Source: Pedobacter cryotolerans (lineage in GTDB: Bacteria > Bacteroidota > Bacteroidia > Sphingobacteriales > Sphingobacteriaceae). Taken from it: a DNA stretch of 64,000 nucleotides. The stretch's first letter is position 1, and each line of letters starts with the position of its first letter. A program made the translations under genes and the position numbers. The notes under the pieces are model-generated. The model had not been told where the DNA came from. It did not search any database and saw nothing but the letters and a program-made list of their open reading frames with translations. Positions 16,108-25,148 of the stretch are shown piece by piece. The DNA is taken from contig NZ_SWBO01000004.1 in the NCBI RefSeq assembly GCF_005116475.1, forward strand, positions 1-64,000, read 5' to 3'.

Positions 16108-18648
16108 TTATCCCTCGTTTCTCAAAATTTTTAATGGTGGCTGATTTAAGATGCTTTTTGTACTCCAAACACCTGTTATAACAACTAAACCAACAACAAT
16201 TGAAAACAAAACAAAAATGGGTACTAGTGGAGGAGCAAAATTAGCTTCGAAACTAAACTTGGCCAATAACCAACTTCCGCCAATGGCTAAAACTAATCCA
16301 GCACCTGCTGCAAAAACACCAAGAAAGAAATACTCTACCGCATTGATAGATAGAATTTGTTTTTTGCTTGCGCCTAAAGTTCTCAGTAGAATACTTTCTT
16401 TTATGCGTTGGTTTTTGCTGGTTAGTACTGATGAGAGTAAAACAATCCACCCTGTGGCCATACTAAAACCCGCCATAAACCTAATTACAAAACCAATTTT
16501 ATCCAACAACTCATCTAGTAATTTAAGTACCAAATCTAAATCTATCATCGAAATATTTGGAAAAGCATTTACCACATCACTTTGGTATTTGGCAGAAACT
16601 TCTTTAGAAGGAACTCTGGTCATTAACACATGAAACTGCGGTGCTGCTTCTAAAACTCCAGCCGGAAAAACAACTCTAAAATTGGTTTGCATGGTTCCCC
16701 AATTTACTTCTCTTATGCTGCCAACAACTGTTGGAATTAGCATTCCCTGAACATTGAAAAGGATTTTATCTTTCAGTTTTACCTTAATTCTGTTAGCATA
16801 TCCTTGCTCTAATGATATAGGAATTGTTTCAGTTCCTTCTTCAACTTTTCCAGTCCAAACTCCGCTGATTAATTTTTCGGCTGCTGTTAAACTATCTTGA
16901 TACGTGGCTCTAATTTCTCCTCTAAAAGCCCTAGCATTCCCTGTATCAGCTTCTAGTTTTTTGCCATTAATTTCTTCAATCCGCATAGTAATAATCGGAA
17001 CTTGGTTCATTAATGGTAATTTGTAAGATTTGGTCAGTTTGTTGAGCTCTTGTTTTTGCGAGTTCTGAATATCGAACATCACCATATTGGGTTGGTTTGC
17101 ACCTGATGAAAGTGTAACGCGATTGATTAAAATGCCTTGGACAAAAAATAAGGTAGCGATAAACGCAGTGGAAAGACCAATAGAAACCGTTAACATTAAA
17201 GTTTGGTTGTTTGGACGATATAAGTTTGCAAAACCTTGGCGCCATAAATAGCTCCAAGCAGATGGTAAAAACTTCTTTACCAAAAACATTAAGGTTTTTG
17301 AAAATAATAGGAGCAATAAAAAAGCAATACCTATAGCTAAGGTAAATGCAATTGTTTGCATCACCGATCGCATTTGTAAATAAGTAAACCCAAATACAAA
17401 CAGCGCCATAAATGCGTAAACCAACCACAATAATGAGTCTCTTTTAGTTTGTTGGTTTTCAAAAGAAGCTCTAATTGCATTTAAAGGAGAAATTTTCCTC
17501 ACACCTAAAAGCGATGGCAAAGCAAACAGCACAGAGATAATTAAGCCTAAGATAATGCCTTGTGCAACAGCTAACCACGAAATTTGCATCGTGATTTCTA
17601 CTGGCAGAAAATCTTTAAGCACAATAGGTAATAAAAATTGTATCAGCGTACCCAAAATTGAACCCAATATGGCACCAATTAATCCAATAATAGAAATTTG
17701 TATCAAATAGATGAAGAATGCATGTTTAGCCTTTAAGCCCAAGCAACGTAAAGTTGCAATGGTGCTCAGTTTCTCTTGTATATACACATGTATGGCGCTA
17801 CCTACTCCAATGCAACCTAAAAGCAAAGCGATAAAACCTGATAGCGCCAAAAACCTGCTCATGTCTCTAAAAGATCTACCGGTTTCTTCTTTTTTAGAAG
17901 CAACGGTTTCGATATCTAAACCTTCTTTTTCAACTTTTGGTTCTAATGTTTTAATGGTTTTCGCCAATTCATCCGCATTGCGATATTGGTAATAAAAACG
18001 GTAAGTAATGCGACTGCCAATTTTAGTTAAGCCAGTTTGTTCTAAATATTTAAGCGGAATATAAACTATTGGCGCAACACTTGCTGAAATACCCGTTTGT
18101 CCGGGTGCTTTTTCTAAAATGCCTAAAATTTTAAATTTTAAGTCGCCTACTTTTACCGAGTCCCCAACTTTAGCGTTGTATTGTAGCATTAAAGTTTGGT
18201 CTACCAAAGCATTTCTATCTTCTTGAAAATTAGTTGCAGCTTGTGTAGGCTTAGTTTCTATTTTACCATAAAATGGAAATTTTCCTTCTAATGCCTTAAT
18301 TTGAATTAATCTACTTCCACCATTTTTGATGAAGTAAACCATAGAGGCGAAGGTTCTTTCTGTGGCTCTTTCATCACCTAAAGTTTCGATGCTTTTTAGG
18401 GTAGCAGGTGCAACTGCTCTTTTACTTTCGATAATTAAATCGGCACCAGTTAGCTCTTTTGCTTGGTTGTTGATGTCGTTTTCTAAATTATCTTTAAAAG
18501 AATAAACGGCAACCAAAGCTGCAATACCCAATACAATTGACGAGATGAAAAGTAACAAGCGAGAACGATTTTTTCTACTATCTCTCCAAGCCATTTTTAA
18601 CAGCCAAGAAAAACCAATTTGTTGTTTAGGAATTTCGTTCTTAAGCAT
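16108..18648 (-). CDS. ybbP: ABC transporter permease, YbbP type
   Basis: The 846-residue protein has the FtsX-superfamily layout of YbbP. An N-terminal membrane helix (LLLFISSIVLGIAALVAVYSF) precedes a large extracytoplasmic domain. Three-helix FtsX blocks lie near 270-380 and 730-840, with helices between. It overlaps the ATPase gene by 8 bp, giving one transcription unit. In E. coli, tesA, ybbA and ybbP show the same divergent arrangement. YbbA-YbbP is thought to extract hydrophobic molecules from the membrane; the substrate is unproven. The C-terminus PPLKILRNEG is typical. Confidence 0.88.
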   Translation of the reverse strand: MLKNEIPKQQIGFSWLLKMAWRDSRKNRSRLLLFISSIVLGIAALVAVYSFKDNLENDINNQAKELTGADLIIESKRAVAPATLKSIETLGDERATERTFASMVYFIKNGGSRLIQIKALEGKFPFYGKIETKPTQAATNFQEDRNALVDQTLMLQYNAKVGDSVKVGDLKFKILGILEKAPGQTGISASVAPIVYIPLKYLEQTGLTKIGSRITYRFYYQYRNADELAKTIKTLEPKVEKEGLDIETVASKKEETGRSFRDMSRFLALSGFIALLLGCIGVGSAIHVYIQEKLSTIATLRCLGLKAKHAFFIYLIQISIIGLIGAILGSILGTLIQFLLPIVLKDFLPVEITMQISWLAVAQGIILGLIISVLFALPSLLGVRKISPLNAIRASFENQQTKRDSLLWLVYAFMALFVFGFTYLQMRSVMQTIAFTLAIGIAFLLLLLFSKTLMFLVKKFLPSAWSYLWRQGFANLYRPNNQTLMLTVSIGLSTAFIATLFFVQGILINRVTLSSGANQPNMVMFDIQNSQKQELNKLTKSYKLPLMNQVPIITMRIEEINGKKLEADTGNARAFRGEIRATYQDSLTAAEKLISGVWTGKVEEGTETIPISLEQGYANRIKVKLKDKILFNVQGMLIPTVVGSIREVNWGTMQTNFRVVFPAGVLEAAPQFHVLMTRVPSKEVSAKYQSDVVNAFPNISMIDLDLVLKLLDELLDKIGFVIRFMAGFSMATGWIVLLSSVLTSKNQRIKESILLRTLGASKKQILSINAVEYFFLGVFAAGAGLVLAIGGSWLLAKFSFEANFAPPLVPIFVLFSIVVGLVVITGVWSTKSILNQPPLKILRNEG

Positions 18649-19330
18649 GTTGAGGAGTTTCGTTGGCTATAATTTGTCCGCCTTTAATTTTAATAATTCT
18701 ATTGGTTCTAGCTGCTAAATCTAAATCGTGTGTAACAATTACCAAAGTTGTGCCCGCATCTTTATTCAAATCAAACAACAGTTTGATGATTTTTTCGCTG
18801 GTTTCAGCATCCAAGTTTCCTGTAGGTTCATCGGCAAAAAGTAGCGCAGGTTTGTTAGAAAATGCTCTAGCTAATGAAACGCGTTGCTGTTCGCCACCAG
18901 ATAATTGCACAGGATAATGATCTGCTCTATCAGCCAAACCAACTTTTGCCAATAAATCCAAAGCGAAGGCTTTACTATTTTTTTCACCCCTTAACTCCAG
19001 CGGAACCATTACATTTTCTAATGCAGTTAAGGTTGGCAATAACTGAAAATTCTGAAATATAAAACCTACATATTGATTGCGGACTGCAGCTCTTTCATCT
19101 TCGCTTAAGCTATCTAAAGCCACGCCACTTAAAACAACAGAACCAGAACTAGCCCTGTCTAAACCAGCACATAAGCCAAGCAAAGTTGTTTTTCCGCTAC
19201 CTGAAGGGCCAGTTATAGCAACAGTTTCGCCTTTAGAAATAGAAAAATTAATATCATTTAATACGGTAAGCGAGTGATTGCCGCTTTTATATATTTTGCT
19301 TACGTTTTTAATGTCGAGGATACTTTCCAA
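18641..19330 (-). CDS. ybbA: ABC transporter ATP-binding protein, YbbA type
   Basis: The 229-residue ATPase of the LolD/MacB/FtsE class has Walker A GPSGSGKTTLL (near 40), Q-loop FIFQNFQLLP, signature LSGGEQQR, Walker B LLFADEPTGN and the H-loop VTHD. It overlaps the YbbP permease gene and is divergent from tesA. It supplies energy to the YbbP permease by coupling ATP hydrolysis to conformational change on the periplasmic side. Confidence 0.92.
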   Translation of the reverse strand: MESILDIKNVSKIYKSGNHSLTVLNDINFSISKGETVAITGPSGSGKTTLLGLCAGLDRASSGSVVLSGVALDSLSEDERAAVRNQYVGFIFQNFQLLPTLTALENVMVPLELRGEKNSKAFALDLLAKVGLADRADHYPVQLSGGEQQRVSLARAFSNKPALLFADEPTGNLDAETSEKIIKLLFDLNKDAGTTLVIVTHDLDLAARTNRIIKIKGGQIIANETPQHA

Positions 19331-19380
19331 TTGTAATCGTGTTTTAAGTTTTTAACTATATTTAAGCACAAACATTTATG

Positions 19381-19410
19381 TTTGAAAACCTGTTAAAGAT
19401 AATAGGTTTG
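19381..19410 (+). promoter_or_regulatory. Promoter of tesA
   Basis: TTTG (19381-19384) and TAGGTTTG (19403-19410) are separated by 18 bases, close to the Bacteroidota consensus. The transcription start would fall near 19416, about 20 bases before the ATG. Confidence 0.6.
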
Positions 19411-19435
19411 TGAATTAGATTGATAAAATTTAGAT

Positions 19436-20110
19436 ATGTTACGAAAACGTTTAATGCCTGCTATTGTTTTAATTGCCATGCTTGGCGCTTGTGGTAATAC
19501 AAAAAATGACAACCAAAAAACCGAAACAGATACTTTGGCTGTAGTCGATAAAAATAACAGTACAAAAAACATTGTATTTTTCGGTACAAGCTTAACTGCA
19601 GGTTTAGGTTTAGATCCTTCGGAAGCTTACCCTACTTTGATCCAAAATAGAATAGATTCTTTAAAATTACCTTATAAAGTTATTAATGCAGGCTTAAGTG
19701 GCGAAACATCTGCCGCTGGCAAAAGCCGAATAGAATGGCTTTTGAAACAAAAGGTTGATGTTTTTGTGCTAGAATTAGGTGCTAATGATGGGTTAAGAGG
19801 TATTGCAGTTGCAGAAACCACTAAAAATTTACAAGCGATTATTGATGCTGTAAAAAACAAATATCCTGAGGTGAAAATGGTAATGGCAGGTATGCAAGTT
19901 CCACCAAATATGGGCAGTACTTATGCAAACGATTTTAAAGAAATGTTCCCAAAATTGGCTGAAAAAAATAACATGGTTTTAATTCCGTTTTTATTGGATA
20001 AAGTAGGAGGTGTGCCCGCTTTAAATCAACCAGATGGTATTCATCCAACTGCCGAAGGTGATAAAATTTTAGCAGAAAATGTTTGGGTGAAATTGAGGGG
20101 TGTTTTGTAG
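19436..20110 (+). CDS. tesA: TesA-like SGNH hydrolase, lipoprotein
   Basis: The 224-residue product has a lipoprotein signal (IVLIAMLGACGN, Cys near 19) and an SGNH hydrolase domain. Block I reads VFFGTSLTAGLGLD (nucleophile Ser near 53; the usual GDS is GTS here, as in many Bacteroidota members). Block II contains INAGLSGETSA, block III ELGANDGLRG and block V DGIHPTAEG. It cleaves acyl esters or thioesters in the periplasm or outer membrane. The divergent ybbA-ybbP pair is the classic neighbour, suggesting lipid handling as the shared role. Confidence 0.9.
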   Translation: MLRKRLMPAIVLIAMLGACGNTKNDNQKTETDTLAVVDKNNSTKNIVFFGTSLTAGLGLDPSEAYPTLIQNRIDSLKLPYKVINAGLSGETSAAGKSRIEWLLKQKVDVFVLELGANDGLRGIAVAETTKNLQAIIDAVKNKYPEVKMVMAGMQVPPNMGSTYANDFKEMFPKLAEKNNMVLIPFLLDKVGGVPALNQPDGIHPTAEGDKILAENVWVKLRGVL

Positions 20111-20185
20111 GGAGTTTAAATCGACAAATTTTAATCAATCTAAATTTTGTAAATGATTTATATAATTTCTCTAAACCATGTTTTT

Positions 20186-20395
20186 TTATTTCTTCATAAA
20201 TTCTAGCTCAGGAATACAAAGATTATTCCAACCTAATGCTTCATTCATACCTTTAATAAAGGCAGATTTTTCCTCCAATGAGTTGAATGAATATTTTTTT
20301 AAGTTAATTTCAAGCTCCTCATCAGATAATAGCTGATTGTTATAAATTTTATGAGCTTGATCTTCTCCAAATATTACTGATAATTTGTGTTTCAT
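20186..20395 (-). CDS. Small protein coupled to HNH nuclease
   Basis: The 69-residue acidic helical protein (MKHKLSVIFGEDQAHKIYNN; SLEEKSAFIKGMNEALGW) has its start overlapping the HNH nuclease stop by 4 bp, so the two are co-translated. I recognise no family. Such tightly coupled small partners can be inhibitors, specificity factors or chaperones, but nothing in the sequence decides this. Codon and base use match the surrounding AT-rich DNA. Confidence 0.55.
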   Translation of the reverse strand: MKHKLSVIFGEDQAHKIYNNQLLSDEELEINLKKYSFNSLEEKSAFIKGMNEALGWNNLCIPELEFMKK

Positions 20396-21159
20396 TTTTT
20401 AAAAATTTGTTGGTAATGGAAATCTAAAAAATCTTTTGATGGAATGAATTTATCAGGTAATATAATATTTTTTTTATCATATTTTAAAAAGAGGTCTGAA
20501 ATTGTTTGACTTTTATTGAAGTCATCAAAATGGTTTGAAACTTTTATCTTAAATTCTGGCGTAACAGTAATATAACCCTTGTCAAATGCTTTATCATGAA
20601 GTGAATTTAAGCATAAGCCGTTGTGTGGATTGAGTCGATTTTTTTCATCGATTTTCCAAGGTAATATATGATTTGCAACTAAAAGTTCAGGAATAGGTAT
20701 TCCTGTAATACAGCATTTTTGATTATACGAGGCAAGTATTGTGGAGCGGAAAAAATTTTGATTTACTCTTTGCTTAATTAAAGCCTTTCTTTCTAAACCT
20801 AAAGGAAATTCAAGCAATTCTACATCAATAGTATCTTCGATATTTCTGTTTTGAAACTCAGCAATTAACAATTCACTTTCATAAGCTAATTTATTCCAAT
20901 TTCCATTAAACTCATCCCAAACAATTTCGTCAATTTTACTACCATTTCTTAATCCAACTATTCCTTGTTTCCGTAATTCTGGATCAAGTCTGCCAAAATT
21001 TCCAACTTTCATATTTAAGGCCGATGGACTTCGACCTATTATATTCGCATGTTTAATTATTAAGGGATTTGTTTTACTACTATCTTTAAAAGGTATTTTA
21101 CAATATACATTAAAAGCAACAATAGTTTCTTCACGCGTCCAATTATTGCTTTTTTTCAT
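20392..21159 (-). CDS. HNH endonuclease family protein
   Basis: The 255-residue protein has a C-terminal HNH nuclease. It reads SYNQKCCITGIP, then ANHILPWK (first His), then NPHNGLCLNSLHDKAFDKGYI (Asn and second His) near 145-200. The N-terminal ~100 residues start TREETIVAFNVYCKIPF, a region seen in the widely spread predicted restriction-type HNH proteins; it may recognise DNA. No methyltransferase is adjacent, so a modification-dependent or solitary defence nuclease is possible. Translation is coupled to the 69-residue gene. The flanking 285 bp upstream is very AT-rich without features. Confidence 0.75.
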   Translation of the reverse strand: MKKSNNWTREETIVAFNVYCKIPFKDSSKTNPLIIKHANIIGRSPSALNMKVGNFGRLDPELRKQGIVGLRNGSKIDEIVWDEFNGNWNKLAYESELLIAEFQNRNIEDTIDVELLEFPLGLERKALIKQRVNQNFFRSTILASYNQKCCITGIPIPELLVANHILPWKIDEKNRLNPHNGLCLNSLHDKAFDKGYITVTPEFKIKVSNHFDDFNKSQTISDLFLKYDKKNIILPDKFIPSKDFLDFHYQQIFKK

Positions 21160-21396
21160 TTTTTTAATAATTATTTCTAATATGTACTTAATTAATCTCT
21201 CTTATGATAGGTGATATTTTTATCATAACCTAATGCTTGTGAAAATTAAATAAATAATAGCTAAGAATTTTATCTATTCATTCAATTTTAAATAAAAAGA
21301 TGATGATTTTAAATTGAAGGATTGTTCAGTAATCTATATTTAGATTTTTAAATTTAATAAATTTTTATTTTAGTAATCAATTTAACTTTAAACCAA

Positions 21397-21421
21397 AAAA
21401 GACCGATTAAATCGGTCTTTT
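21397..21421 (-). terminator. Terminator of the HPF-like gene
   Basis: AAAAGACCGAT pairs with ATCGGTCTTTT around TAA, an 11-bp stem with A and T flanks. It lies 24 bp past the stop of the minus-strand ribosome-associated protein gene. Confidence 0.75.
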
Positions 21422-21444
21422 CTATAAGATAACAATATTCTATT

Positions 21445-21759
21445 TTAATGCGCTTTCATTTTACTTACCGTTGTATTTAAGGCATTTCTTAATTTTTCAG
21501 TAGCACCTTTTAAAGCTAAATCATAAGTGTCACCTAAATCGCTGGTTACAATAGGCTGTTTACCTTCTAACCTTGCCTCTAACAAACACTTTTTGTCGTT
21601 AACGCCACCTTTGCTACCATTCTCGTCGCTCATGTGTACTTCAATTCTGGTAATGTAATCGGTATATCTTTCTAAGTCAACATTTAACTTTTCTGTAATC
21701 TGCGCTTCGTATTCGCTGTGTATCGTTAAATTTTTATCAGTGTTCAGTTGAATAATCAT
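21445..21759 (-). CDS. HPF/RaiA-family ribosome-associated protein (short)
   Basis: The 104-residue protein has the beta-alpha-beta fold of hibernation factors. It starts MIIQLNTDKNLTIHSEYEAQI, then gives RIEVHMSDENGSKGG, CLLEARLEGKQPIV and a final helix DLALKGATEKLRNALNTTVSKM. The DEN motif after beta-2 and the ALKGA helix are typical. It is short, without the dimerising C-terminal domain of long HPF. The family binds the ribosome and preserves it in stationary phase. It has its own terminator. Confidence 0.8.
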   Translation of the reverse strand: MIIQLNTDKNLTIHSEYEAQITEKLNVDLERYTDYITRIEVHMSDENGSKGGVNDKKCLLEARLEGKQPIVTSDLGDTYDLALKGATEKLRNALNTTVSKMKAH

Positions 21760-22058
21760 AATGGTTCTATTTTTAGATTTTTATAATAACTAAATAACAG
21801 CAAATTTTATCGCTTGTTTGTTGAGCAAAAGTAAAAAGCATTATTTTAATGTTAAACACTTCATATTCAAGCACAAAATAAAGGTCAAACACTAATGCCT
21901 AAAGCTGAAGACCAACGAATAAAATGAAAATATCAAAATACCTAAATTCAGAATTCTTAGGTTCTCTCAGGTTTCTTAGGTGGTTTAAAAAGCTGAAAGC
22001 CCAAAGCCAAAATTAAGAATGATTTTTTTTACGCTACTAGCTTCCAACTTCCCGACTT
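21760..22058. other. Non-coding gap with short period repeats
   Basis: This 299-bp gap between two minus-strand genes contains near-tandem TTCTTAGGTT/CTCTCAGGTT/TCTTAGGTGG units (about 21957-21982) and GCTGAAAGCC/CAAAGCC units (about 21992-22009). The latter resemble the heptamer arrays seen after stop codons elsewhere in the window. No ORF, RNA or clear promoter box is seen. Confidence 0.5.
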
Positions 22059-23834
22059 TTACAACATAACCGTCATCTCCGCTAAAAATACCTTTTCCTC
22101 TTCACTCAAAAACGGACTAAGCTGATCGTAAACCAAAGCATGATAATTATTTAACCAATCAATATGCGCTTGTTCCAATAACTCTTTTTTAACCAATGTT
22201 GTATCAATAGGAGCTAGGGTTAAAGCCTCAAATGCGTAAAACTCAATAAATTGGTTTACCTCATCTTTAACGGTTAATACTAAATTTTCTATCCTAATAC
22301 CATGTTTGCCTGGGCGGTAAATTCCTGGTTCAATAGAAGTAATCATGCCTAATTCAATAGGCACTGCAGTTGCTGTAGCATTAAAAACCTGCGGACCTTC
22401 GTGTACATTTAAGAAGTAACCAACACCATGGCCAGTTCCGTGACCATAATTTAAAGCGTAATCCCACATTGGTCGGCGGGTAATGGCATCAATTTGGTAG
22501 CCACAAGTACCTTTCGGGAAACGTGTTTTACAACCTTCAATCATCGCTTTTAGCACCAAAGTATAATCAATGCTTTCTTCTTCGGTATTATTCCCCATTG
22601 GGATAACTCTAGTAATATCAGTCGTACCGTAACGATATTGACCGCCAGAATCAACCAAAAATAAACCTTCAGCTTTGATGGTAACATCACTTTGCTCGGT
22701 TGCGCCGTAATGTGGCAAGGCACCATGAGCTTTGTAGGCTGCAATGGTATTAAAACTCTCGCCCACAAAACCATCTTGTGCAGCTCTAAATTCTCTTAAT
22801 TGTGCAGCAGCAGAAATTTCGGTTATTGCTATTTTGCCAACATTGTCTTTAACCCATTTTAAAAATTGAGTTATGGCAACTCCATCTTTTACCATTGCCA
22901 AACGCGTATTTTTAATCTCAACGTCGTTCTTAATTGACTTTAACGAGGTAGATGGATTGGTATTTAAAACTTTTTGTACCGATGCAGGAATTAATTTGTA
23001 CAAACCAAAACAGGTTCTTTTTGGGTCAATTAAAATTGTACTTTCTGATGGAATATTGGTTAATCCATCACCAACAGCTTCATAAGCTAAAACTTCAACG
23101 CCGTTATCAGCTAAAACACTTAAATCAGCATCAGTTAATTTATTTTTATCGATGTAAATTGTAGCTTTTTCAGTTGTAATTAATGCAAAACTTAAAACTA
23201 CCGGATTGTAACTCACATCACTGCCACGCATATTAAAAAGCCATGCCATATCATCTAACGACGAAATTAAGTGGCAATTCGCATGATTTTGCTTCATCAC
23301 TTTTCTAACCGCAGTTAATTTATCAGCAACAGACTGACCAATATATTGCTCATCAATTAAAAACGCTGGGTTTTTTGGTAATTCAGGCCTATTCTCCCAA
23401 ATAGCACTTAAATAATCTTGATTTTTAAATTCTACTTGCTTAAAAGCCAATTGTTGCTCTAATAATTCACCCAAAACAACTGATACCAATTGCTCATCGA
23501 AGGCAACGGTTGAGCCTACTGGCAAAACCTCGGTTAACCAATTAATGTACTCAGGGTTATTTTGAACTTTTAGTTTTACCAATTCAAAACCACTTCCCTC
23601 TAACTGTTCTTCAGCTTGTTCAAAATAACGAGCATCGGCCCACAAACCTGCAAAATCTTGTGTAATAACTACAGTACTTACAGAGCCTGTAAAACCAGTA
23701 ACAAAGCGAATGCATTTGTAACGGCTAGGCAAATATTCGCTAATATGTGGGTCGGCAGATGGAATAATGTAAGCCGAAACGCCATTCTGTTTCATTTGTT
23801 GGCGAATGGCAGCTAGTTTTTCAATATAAGTCAT
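22059..23834 (-). CDS. Xaa-Pro aminopeptidase (M24B)
   Basis: The 591-residue enzyme has two creatinase-type N-terminal domains (about 1-300) and a pita-bread metallopeptidase domain. Metal ligands are visible: two Asp in LVDSGGQYRYGTTDITR, His in GHGTGHGVGYFLNVHEGP, and Glu in SIEPGIYRPG and GIRIENLVL. A C-terminal ~60-residue extension with PIDTTLV and WLNNYHALVYDQLSPFL places it in the long, eukaryotic-like aminopeptidase P subgroup common in Bacteroidota. It removes an N-terminal residue before proline; there is no signal peptide, so it acts in the cytosol. Confidence 0.93.
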   Translation of the reverse strand: MTYIEKLAAIRQQMKQNGVSAYIIPSADPHISEYLPSRYKCIRFVTGFTGSVSTVVITQDFAGLWADARYFEQAEEQLEGSGFELVKLKVQNNPEYINWLTEVLPVGSTVAFDEQLVSVVLGELLEQQLAFKQVEFKNQDYLSAIWENRPELPKNPAFLIDEQYIGQSVADKLTAVRKVMKQNHANCHLISSLDDMAWLFNMRGSDVSYNPVVLSFALITTEKATIYIDKNKLTDADLSVLADNGVEVLAYEAVGDGLTNIPSESTILIDPKRTCFGLYKLIPASVQKVLNTNPSTSLKSIKNDVEIKNTRLAMVKDGVAITQFLKWVKDNVGKIAITEISAAAQLREFRAAQDGFVGESFNTIAAYKAHGALPHYGATEQSDVTIKAEGLFLVDSGGQYRYGTTDITRVIPMGNNTEEESIDYTLVLKAMIEGCKTRFPKGTCGYQIDAITRRPMWDYALNYGHGTGHGVGYFLNVHEGPQVFNATATAVPIELGMITSIEPGIYRPGKHGIRIENLVLTVKDEVNQFIEFYAFEALTLAPIDTTLVKKELLEQAHIDWLNNYHALVYDQLSPFLSEEEKVFLAEMTVML

Positions 23835-23927
23835 GCAGCAAATGTGAGAGTTTTAAAGTTTATAGTCAACCAAAATCTTACATATAACCACTCACAACTC
23901 ACAACTTTTTTATTAGCTTTGTTGCTT

Positions 23928-24371
23928 ATGCTATCAAAAAAGACAAAGTACGCTATAAAAGCACTGGTAATTTTAGGTAAACACCTAAATGAGCCACCAA
24001 TGCAAATTGCCCGTATTGCCGAAGAAGAGCATATTCCAAAAAAATTCTTAGAGCAAATCCTACTAGATCTCCGTAATGCTGGATATTTATACAGTAAAAA
24101 AGGAGCTGGAGGTGGTTACAGTCTAAATAAAGATCCAAAAGATATTTACTTGGTAGATATTTTGCGCATTACCGATGGGCCAATTGCGATGGTACCTTGT
24201 GCCAGTTTAAAATTTTACCACCGTTGCGAAGAATGCCATGATGAGGTTACCTGCGGAATTCGTAAGGCATTTATTGATGTAAGAGATGCCTCACTTAAAG
24301 TTTTGAGCGAAACAAGTATTGCAAATATCATCGAACGCGAAAAAACAGCGATTAATCCAGAAGCAATATAA
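23928..24371 (+). CDS. Rrf2 family transcriptional regulator
   Basis: The start is placed at ATG 23928 (MLSKKTKYAIKALVILGKHL), the conserved Rrf2 beginning. An upstream ATG at 23844 would add 28 unrelated residues overlapping the promoter side of the divergent peptidase. The 147-residue protein has a winged helix (IAEEEHIPKKFLEQILLDLRNAGYLYSKKGAGGGY) and a Cys cluster VPCASLKFYHRCEECHDEVTC. The cluster could bind an iron-sulfur centre or sense a thiol metabolite. It stands upstream of the sulfate assimilation operon, so a CymR-like control of cysteine synthesis is a reasonable inference. Confidence 0.88.
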   Translation: MLSKKTKYAIKALVILGKHLNEPPMQIARIAEEEHIPKKFLEQILLDLRNAGYLYSKKGAGGGYSLNKDPKDIYLVDILRITDGPIAMVPCASLKFYHRCEECHDEVTCGIRKAFIDVRDASLKVLSETSIANIIEREKTAINPEAI

Positions 24372-24839
24372 TCATTGTTAACCTAAAAAGTTTGTCATCC
24401 AGAGCGTAGCGAAGGATCTCTGTAACAGAAGCATATTTTAGATAATTTTTAGGAGCGCAGTTTCAGTATTTCATCGGTTGCATCAGTCCCGCCAATGCTT
24501 CAATCCCCGATGAAGAATCGGGGTATTTCCGCGTATGTCGGGGCTAAAACGCAAATCTTTTGCAACTATTTAGGTTTTACCAGCAGCAATATTTTAAAAA
24601 TCACCATATAAGGCATGTAAGACAATATAAGCCACGGCTTAAATAAATTTATATTTCTTATATGGTTAAAAGACACGCTCAGGGTTTTCAACTTGTAATT
24701 TACTATAATAGTTAAATGCAATCCATAGTTTATTTTAGTAAAGAGACGAAAACAGTAGCCCAATTACAAAACTTTGCAAGGTTGAGTTTTGCCAAGATGC
24801 AAAGCCACATAATGTCTAAACCTGATAGCAGCGAAAATC

Positions 24840-24903
24840 CTTTTTTGTTTGTCATCCTGAGCGCTTGCCTGCCGTGGCTGGTGTCGAAGGACAAACAAAA
24901 AAG
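24840..24903. repeat. REP-like hairpin repeat with perfect arms
   Basis: CTTTTTTGTTTGTC (24840-24853) and GACAAACAAAAAAG (24890-24903) are a 14-bp perfect inverted pair around a conserved core (ATCCTGAGCGCTTGCC...GTCGAAGG). The same core at 33305-33340 has different but still complementary arms. Confidence 0.75.
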
Positions 24904-25041
24904 ATTGCCTGCCTGCGGTAGGCGGGTAGGGAATAGCAGGGCTGTAAGTTGCCAAAAACTTATGCCGTTCGTTTTCAAATCCTTGCAACAACAAATCTCA
25001 TCGTAATCTAAAATTATTTCAAAAAAAGTAAAAATAAAAGA

Positions 25042-25070
25042 CTACTAAGTCTATATACTTTATATATTTG
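25042..25070 (+). promoter_or_regulatory. Promoter/operator of the sulfate assimilation operon
   Basis: TATATTTG (25063-25070) matches the TAnnTTTG -7 box. No TTTG is found at the -33 position; that place is occupied by CTACTAAGTCTATATAC (25042-25058). A similar block, CTACTATTTCCATAGAC (43592-43608), sits before the same -7 box of the second SUMT gene. This suggests a regulator site replacing the -33 element, possibly for the nearby Rrf2 protein. The leader is ~70 bases. Confidence 0.6.
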
Positions 25071-25148
25071 CATCATATTATTTTGTTTAGCGATAAAATT
25101 TATAGTGCTTGACAAATAAAATAGGGTAAAAAGACACTTAATATAATT

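Larger units (their letters stand above)
24372..25148. other. 777-bp gap with dispersed repeats upstream of the sulfur operon
   Basis: No convincing gene is present. At 24394-24420 lies a GTCATCCAGAGCGTAGCGAAGGA-type dispersed repeat (cut here for length; core GAGCGTAGCGAAGGATC). At 24451-24525 is an inverted copy of the structured repeat seen near 5784. At 24840-24903 is a hairpin repeat with 14-bp perfect arms. The last ~110 bp hold the operon promoter. Three open frames between 24566 and 25006 overlap the repeats and each other and are rejected. Confidence 0.7.

Noticed and set aside
24566..25006. Several overlapping ORFs upstream of the sulfur operon
   Set aside because: They lie in dispersed repeats, overlap one another on both strands and have no recognisable domain or ribosome-binding context.
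25071..25148. Riboswitch (SAM or cobalamin) before the sulfate operon
   Set aside because: The leader is only ~75 bases, AT-rich, and shows none of the conserved cores or stems of those classes.
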